From Isoetes taiwanensis (lineage: Eukaryota; Streptophyta; Lycopodiopsida; Isoetales; Isoetaceae): 64,000 bases of DNA. The notes beneath the pieces are model-generated. The model searched no databases, was not told the origin of the DNA, and worked only from the letters and a program-made list of their open reading frames with translations. Positions 58,001 to 64,000 of the stretch are shown here, piece after piece. Both the position numbers and the translations under genes were made by a program. Numbering within the stretch: the stretch's first letter is position 1; each line of letters starts with the position of its first letter. The stretch covers positions 15,353,877 to 15,417,876 of the forward strand of contig JAJEKV010000013.1 of NCBI GenBank assembly GCA_021234155.1, read 5' to 3'.

Positions 58001-58405
58001 CGATAAATGAATGAATGGACCTAGTGAAGTGAAGTACATGAAGGCGTCGAGTGACTCCTTCATAGGTTGCTTATATACACAATAAAAGCATATACTAGAC
58101 AAAATATACATACATAAGTAGATGTAACCTACTAAATAAGTATGACTGCCGTCAGGAGGTGGAAATTCCATCATACATCCAGTACCTCATGTAAATATAG
58201 TAGCTCGAGTGTGTGCTCAAAACAACAATGGTTTAAATTAATCGAGGTGTTCCTTTGAGAAGATCACGATGCACATTCATAAGGCAAAAAGGCCTTTCCG
58301 GAAATAAAGAATGGGGCTGAATTCAGTTAAAAGTCCTATCTAAATTTTTATTAAGTATACAAGAATGTCTGTTTACCAGACATTTTTGTAACGTGGAACC
58401 CTGTT

Positions 58406-58690
58406 ATGTTACATTCTACAACAAAATTACTACCAAGTCATTATCTGCCTGCAGATTACTACCAAATCATTCAGAGGGAATGGGAGCATATACAACAGAC
58501 AAAGAAGGAGACTGTGAATGATTTCACTATGAACTTCAATCACTTAGCAAGACCGATGAACACGGACATACGAGAACTGACAAGGAAGTATATTAATAGA
58601 TTATGTCTGGATGTGTTTAGCAAAGTAAGTTATTCAAGACCAAAGGACCACCAGACACCGTAAAATTATGCATCAACTGCTGAACTAAAA
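58406..58690 (+). pseudogene. Ty3/gypsy gag fragment, 5' part
   Basis: LPADYYQIIQREWEHIQQTK and VNDFTMNFNHLARPMNTDIR match the conserved retrotransposon gag domain of Ty3/gypsy elements. It breaks off near 58,690 where antisense foreign coding sequence begins. Confidence 0.8.
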
Positions 58691-59385
58691 ATTAATCCAA
58701 AGGTGAAGGATCTTCAAGCATATCATCCCTTAGCCGGAGGAGTGTGTCAGCTGGCTCAATGGTTTCTTGATGGAATTGGAGCAGTTGTTGTACGCGTAGG
58801 GAGCTCAATTGGTGTAAAGTCGATGAAGTCATCCATGCAATACTCAGCAAGCTCATAAAGCACTTGTGCTTTAGTTCTAGCCTCAAGCCAGCCACTACAT
58901 GGTATGTCCACAGGATATCCTCCAGTAGGAGGTACTCCTGCCCCTAGTGATAAATAACTGGGAGGGCGTCCAACCCAGTCAGCCGTGCCCCCTGGTCTCG
59001 GTGTGGCGGCATCTGTTCTGCCAATTGCTTCCAGCGGACAAAGTCATCCTCATGGATGTACTCGTTGTCTTCCCCATCCGAGGAGTTAGGTACCTTGCCC
59101 TTCTCTGCCGGTAGGGTGTCATCCTCCACATACTGGCCCATAAGAATGGCCAGTGCGAAGACCACTTCAAGGTACTGCTGGCCTTCATGTGTCACCACTG
59201 GCGGATTACGGCCCCATCTAAGCTTGCCCTTAAGAACATCATATGCATGAGTGTCCCTTCCCAACATCTCCCTCACTATAGCTCTCTCTAGGTCGAGCTG
59301 GGGCGGATCCCCTAAAGGAATGCAAAGAGGAAGCATCTCTTGAGTATAAAACTCAAGGAAGTCCGCATAGTCAGGATGGCTCTGC
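58691..59385 (-). mobile_element. Antisense coding segment inserted in the gypsy gag
   Basis: Minus-strand frame SHPDYADFLEFYTQEMLPLC ... QYLEVVFALAILMGQYVEDD ... WKQLAEQMPPHRDQG, then after a stop at 58,944 YPVDIPCSGWLEARTKAQVL and ELAEYCMDDFIDFTPIELPT. Function not recognised. It interrupts gag between 58,690 and ~59,385, so it arrived as part of an insertion. It may belong with the minus-strand pieces at 57.1-58.0 kb as one element. Confidence 0.45.
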
Positions 59386-59660
59386 ATGTTGGCGATGAGA
59401 TCTATCTTCTGGAGCAAAAATGGTCCGAGAACCCATCTGAGAAAAAGAAAGGAAGTACGGTCAAGTCCAGGGAAATAAGATGTTTTCATTGTGGTGGAAA
59501 TCATTATCAAATATGTTATCCTCAGAATAAGGTTATTGCAAAACCAGAATATCCTCTACAACTCACAAAATATTGAAGGTAAATTCCATATGTACAATGT
59601 GCATATAGAGGAAAAAGAAGCAGGAATTTTTGAAGCTGAGAAGAAAGAAACATATGTAGT
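59386..59660 (+). pseudogene. Ty3/gypsy gag fragment, zinc-knuckle part
   Basis: HVGDEIYLLEQKWSENPSEK then CFHCGGNHYQICYPQNK, a retroviral-type zinc knuckle lacking one residue of the usual spacing before the last Cys. Continues the gag begun at 58,406. Confidence 0.7.
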
Positions 59661-59870
59661 ACATACAAGAAATTTATTGCGGCGGCCAAGGCCGCCGCGA
59701 ACATTTCTCTTTTCTAAAGCGCGAACATTTCTCTTTTCTAAATGCACTGCGAGGGAATCTGTGTCACCTTGGACCTGGGGTGAAAACCATTTCCAACTGG
59801 TTCTCAAACGACAATGCCTCATAGTGGGATTCAAAATGTGGAATTCACCTTAGAAGTTTTCTATGTATTT
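59661..59870. repeat. GC-rich palindrome and 23 nt direct repeat
   Basis: gcggcggccaaggccgccgc (~59,679-59,698) is a near-perfect palindrome. It is followed by two tandem copies of gcgaacatttctcttttcta (~59,697-59,740). Confidence 0.75.
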
Positions 59871-60400
59871 TAGAAGACCTTTTAAAAAAGAGCATGGTTG
59901 CATAATAATTGACATTCAAACAAATCTAGGAAAAAATGCCATTTCAATAGTAGAGTTCTCATTGAGAGCTTTCTTTAGTCACAAACTCCATTACAATACA
60001 TATTGACTAGCGTGTTCTCTAACATGATATCATACTAATATCTAAATTTCAAAGTCGAGGATGCTAGCATGTTCTCCTAATATGATATCATACTAAATAT
60101 CTAGATTTCAAAGTGCAAGATGGCATTTGGCAATGGAAAGAAGAGTTGTGTATTAAATGTTGGAAAGCAAAAATGCATGTCATGAGTAATTTTTGGGAAT
60201 ATTAACATTTTGATATTGAGTGATTTTTGTAATAAGCTGGGTTGGAGGTCAAATAGGTGCCAAAGTGGCTTGTAAAAAATGTTATTGATGAGAGGAATCA
60301 CAAAAAGTGATTATTTGGTCAAGGTCCTAAAAATATTCTTAGGAATGAAAACAAAAATTCCTTATAGTGGAAAAACTTAGGTTGTAATGTAATATGGCAA
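59871..60400. repeat. AT-rich DNA with a ~58 nt direct duplication
   Basis: atgatatcatactaa-atatct-atttcaaagt occurs at ~60,023-60,060 and ~60,080-60,115 together with 'gcatgttctc' and 'gcgtgttctc' flanks. No gene seen. Confidence 0.6.
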
Positions 60401-62150
60401 TCGGTTGTGTTTTTTTTTTTTCCTTTTTGGTAAAGCACTGCAAGAGCCTTGCTTGTTAATCTCCACTATTCTTATAGAAGATCCTAATGCTTACCTGAAG
60501 CATTAGAACTAAATATTATGTTGGTGGTGTGAGGACCAACGAGTCCGCCTCTTGAAGCAGACCAAGAACCAAGAAATCAATAGTCTTTGTACAAATTTCA
60601 CATCCAAGAATGTAATCCCTGGCTAGAAGCAGATCAGATAGATTCGATTATGGAGTACCAGATTAGAAGAAAAGGAAGGGTGCCCTCTTTGTTCATGCTG
60701 GAACTTCAAAAAATCTCTTTTTAAAAGTGAACCATATTGTGAACCGCGAGCATATAAATAGATCTCAAAGCATATTTTTCCTATAAAATAATATGTTCTA
60801 TTTACACTATATAAAGTCTCCATGTGGGCAGCTATCACCACTCAAAATGCATTTGATGTTAGTATTGGGCTGTGCTGTAGCTCACAAGCAGTCTGGTCAT
60901 GGCATAAATATTTGCTCCCATTGCAAGGTTTTGAAATGAACCAAGCTTGGTTGTGTATTTCTGATATGATGATTTGCATACCTTTATTGGCAGTTATATG
61001 CTGTGGACCCAAGCCATATGCACTCAAGATAAATACATGAAGACTACTTGGCTTCAAGGATCATCTCAACTATGTCTGTGCAGTAACCTTTAACATCTCA
61101 AATTAACACTAACAACCATAAGAGCATTAACAACATTTTGAAGCTTAGTATGGTGGTTCATGTAGCCAGCTAGTTTGTTCTCCAAGTCAGATACATAGGC
61201 CTATACAGAAGGGCTGTGAATACCAAATGCAAGAACTTTGCAATATCTATTGGAACCAATAATATGTAAGAATAAACCTGTTTATTACACAATGGAATCT
61301 CAACCTGAGATCCAGCAAATTTCATCATGATCATGAATCCATGCACTGATACAATATATTATGGCACTCTTGAGAAAAGCAAGGAAGATTTAAGGAATCA
61401 GAGAAAGGAACTTGAGCATTGCTTAATTTTTTTTTTTTTGGAAGCATGCGATAGATCCCTGTTTATCTAAGGTTCGATATCTTTGACCAGAGGAGCCGAT
61501 CACTTCTACTCATAGTAAACAAAAATTATGGCATCAGATTTATGCTGGCGGAATGTTATATATGCTGCATCTATCTGTTCTTACTGTTTTATATGCTATG
61601 CTTGGAAGTGTACATTAATCTTACCCACCTGCCCCGCATGTTTACACCAATAAGAGCTTCAAATATCACCACCAGTATCAGCTGTCAAATGATAATAAAG
61701 CTTAACACATAGCAAACGTTGCTAAGAGATAAAAAGCTATTTCATTTACTCTGAAACCTTCATTTCTAGTTAATGTGGGTTCATAATCTGATGCACAATG
61801 TGGACATGAACTGGTTTAGACTTGCAAAGTCTGGTGCTTTCTTGAACACAGGTATAAGAATATGTGCTTTATAAAGGAATGCAAAATCACAGAGATGTTA
61901 ATACCTTGCTGGAGATCTAACAGTCATTCCTTGCCAAATTATTCAAACTTAAAGGAATAAGAATAGGACCTTCTGCTTTGTGATGTTAATCTTTGTGATG
62001 GCCTTCTTGAAGGTATCCAATAGCAAATTGCTCAGACAGAAAAAGAAAAATAGAAGTCAAGGTGATGGTTCAAGTGTGGCATAATGCAGATTGAAGAGCA
62101 GTTTAAACCCTTTTTGAAGAGTAGAAAATGAGTTTATTTACCTTGTGTCT
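60401..62150. other. Intergenic DNA with two poly-T retroposon-like tails
   Basis: Poly-T runs at about 60,409-60,421 and 61,427-61,438 precede ggtaaagcactgcaagagcc and ggaagcatgcgatagatccc, which look like the 3' ends of old minus-strand retroposons. A weak minus-strand coding possibility exists at 61,960-62,030 (LLLDTFKKAITKINITKQ). Nothing else supported. Confidence 0.35.
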
Positions 62151-62280
62151 AATTCAACCTCCAGCTTTGTGAGCATTTTCTGGAAAACAACAAAGCAGAT
62201 TGGCCCATGCAGGACTTTGCAGGGCCGATATGCTTGCAATTAAGGAGTAGTCGCCGCTTCTTCAAAGGCTCAACCATGGA
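62150..62280 (-). other. Candidate exon (minus strand), possible start of an unidentified gene
   Basis: Minus strand: ATG at about 62,180 gives MLTKLEVELDT with a donor (ACAAG|GTAAATAA) at ~62,145. An AG-bounded downstream stretch at 61,960-62,030 would continue in phase as NLLLDTFKKAITKI. Too short to identify. Confidence 0.2.
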
Positions 62281-62914
62281 GCTGGAACTGAGCCCAATAG
62301 GGCTGATTTGGCTCGAACATGGTTTCTCTTGGCCAGATTGTATGAGAAATCAGGTTATTGGCGCCTCCAAATTCACACTGAGGGGAAGAAAATGCAGTTG
62401 TTGCCCTTCTCGACCACAATTTTTTTCCTTTTTTCCTATCAAAAGCAGGGCAGCCTGGGTCCTGATTCCCTACCTTGGCCAGAATAAATCCGTTGATTTC
62501 TGAGGCTTTTGTTCCATAAGCCTGCCTTAAGCCTGCCGTGTATCTTCTGTGGCATCTCCTAAGTTTAGAATTCGCTAGAAGCTTGTGGCTCCAAACACGT
62601 GTAAGAAAAGGAAATAGAACAAGGTGCTGCGCACGAGGGGTTGCCTTTCGGTGGCTCGAAAGTGTGTTTTCATGTTTCCTTTTTTTGTGTTGGATTTTGT
62701 TTGTTTTGTGTGGAGTCGTGTAAATGATATGAACACGGGTTATCATTTTTTTAGCTTAAGAAGGTGCTCATTGTCTATTTGGACTTGACACTTCTGTTCG
62801 TAATATGAATCCTATGGTCATTACATCATGTAATTGCGTTGAATCGGGTATTTCGCCAGTAAAGGCACCAGGCAAGTAGGCCCGTGCACCGCCAAGTCTA
62901 GAGCCACGAGTGTG
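62281..62914. other. Intergenic DNA
   Basis: Overlapping open frames on both strands (62,207-62,503 plus; 62,270-62,746 minus) with no protein-like features. No feature supported. Confidence 0.35.
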
Positions 62915-63420
62915 CATATAGCATAACATAGTATATTGCGCGTGGACTAATGCGATCTTACAAGATGGCATATAGCGTAACATTGCATTTGAAAATGTAG
63001 CTCATCTTGACAAACAACATTCAGTAAAACAAATTTCTATTAGTAACACAAATCCCAAATCATACGAAAAATATATTTCCCGATTTTCGGATGATCGGGA
63101 ATTTTTTCGGGCAACAAACACTCCTAAAACCTTAGCAAAACTACCTTAAGAAAAAATCCAAAAAGTTTTCGGAACCCCGAAAAAACCGAATTTAAACAAT
63201 AGGATGTTATGGTCTCCAAACATGTACATTTGTTGTGCTCAACGTGGATCATTACCTCTAATGTATTTTTATTCAATTAACCATTTGGTTTCTACAATGC
63301 ATCTAATAAGATGGCATATAGCATAACATAGTGTATTGCTTGTACGCATTCTTACAAGATGGCATAATTTGAAAATGTGGCTCATCTTGACAAACAACAT
63401 TCAGTAAAACATTCACAATG
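62915..63420. repeat. ~110 bp direct repeat, two copies ~390 bp apart
   Basis: catatagcataacatagt-tattg ... cttacaagatggcata ... tttgaaaatgt-gctcatct followed by tgacaaacaacattcagtaa occurs at 62,917-63,031 and again at ~63,313-63,400. The segment between (63,065-63,200) is rich in cggg/cccg-ttt submotifs (cccgattttcgg, tcgggaattttttcggg). It could be two terminal repeats of a small element or a nested tandem. Confidence 0.75.
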
Positions 63421-64000
63421 TTCACAATGTGTTAAATAATCTCCCGTGAAAATACCAAATGTTACAATGTTTCTTGAATAATCTTCTAATATATGCAAAA
63501 TAGTAGGTACTTACTCATAAACGGACACCGATTTTCCTAGATGTTAGATTGCACACTGATTGCTTAATCTTTCTTCCCAGGGATCAAAAATCAAATAAAA
63601 TTTGGAGCAGTGATTGACTTCACTGCATACAGAATGGCAAAAGAAGAGAAATGTTTGCAGCTGCTGTGATAAATTTCTTATAACCCTAAACATAGACCTT
63701 GGGCTTTCCAACATTCCTACCACAAAACTAATGCAAACTCCCATTGGAACATGGACAGAGAGAGCATAAAAGAAAGTGCAGCTAGGTCAAAGATAATTAG
63801 ACCCAGCTCCGCTACAAAGTTGTTAAAACATATGCCTTTATTAAAAGTGTCAAATACACAACATATGCAAAGCTAGCATATGCAGAACATAGCATATTTT
63901 ACATAGCTATTGGAGATCAAATATTTATTACAACCGCCTGAATTGCCACGGTAGCCTCCCACATTGAAATTAAAGAATGGTGATCTACAAGTAGATCAAT
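63421..64000. other. Intergenic DNA at the window end
   Basis: A small tandem (cattcacaatgttcacaatg) near 63,410-63,430; otherwise nothing supported. The 66-aa minus frame at 63,544-63,744 is not protein-like. Confidence 0.4.

Noticed and set aside
57690-58174. Membrane protein from the 162-aa minus frame (YLVGYIYLCMYILSSICFYC)
   Set aside because: The hydrophobic start is AT-rich non-coding sequence; only the basic C-terminal half looks like coding DNA.
62270-62746. 158-aa minus-strand gene
   Set aside because: Overlaps an equally open plus frame, has no protein-like features and no splice or homology support.

Overview
The window is nuclear DNA of a land plant. The one clearly functional host gene is a complete, ten-exon PEX12 (peroxisome RING-type E3 ligase subunit) at 42,432-49,242 on the plus strand. 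It has the plant form of the gene, with a proline-rich linker and a C-terminal RING-like region. The transposon mix (a piggyBac element, a DUF7869-like gene, a LINE, Ty1/copia and Ty3/gypsy pieces) together with large introns suggests a seed-free plant such as a fern or a lycophyte. That placement is inference only.

Layout. Positions ~70-22,206 and ~22,207-44,327 are two head-to-tail copies of one ~22.1 kb unit. Each unit holds, in order: (A) a broken plus-strand gene with a ParB-like segment and a beta-class DNA-methyltransferase-like segment; (B) about twenty short perfect or near-perfect palindromes lying only in its non-coding parts; (C) a minus-strand coding block ending in a 172-aa protein; (D) an inverted copy of the PEX12 5' end (promoter, exons 1 and 2), split by a 5.8 kb piggyBac element flanked by TTAA; (E) a DUF7869-like transposase-type gene followed by a 22-27 nt poly-A tract; (F) the PEX12 5' end in forward orientation; (G) the 3' part of a minus-strand LINE. 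In the second unit, F runs on into the full PEX12 gene, whose 3.6 kb intron 2 carries the LINE. In the first unit it stops at the unit junction, inside the LINE reverse transcriptase.

The two 22 kb copies differ mainly where one reads CAG or CTG and the other reads a distorted CGT, CGC, CCG or TCG. CAG and CTG are plant CHG methylation sites. The simplest reading is that methylated repeats were sequenced with long reads and incompletely polished, so many apparent frameshifts and stops in either copy are probably artefacts, and the duplication may be very recent or may be an assembly duplication. Reading the two copies against each other rescues several motifs, including the piggyBac catalytic residues.

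The right flank (49,243-64,000) is transposon-rich intergenic DNA: a diverged LINE 3' end, a ~190 bp tandem repeat, an internally inverted copia fragment, a decayed minus-strand Gag-like block, and a Ty3/gypsy gag split by an antisense piece of an unknown coding element related to block C. It also holds poly-T tails and a ~110 bp duplicated segment. No RNA gene or CRISPR array was seen.
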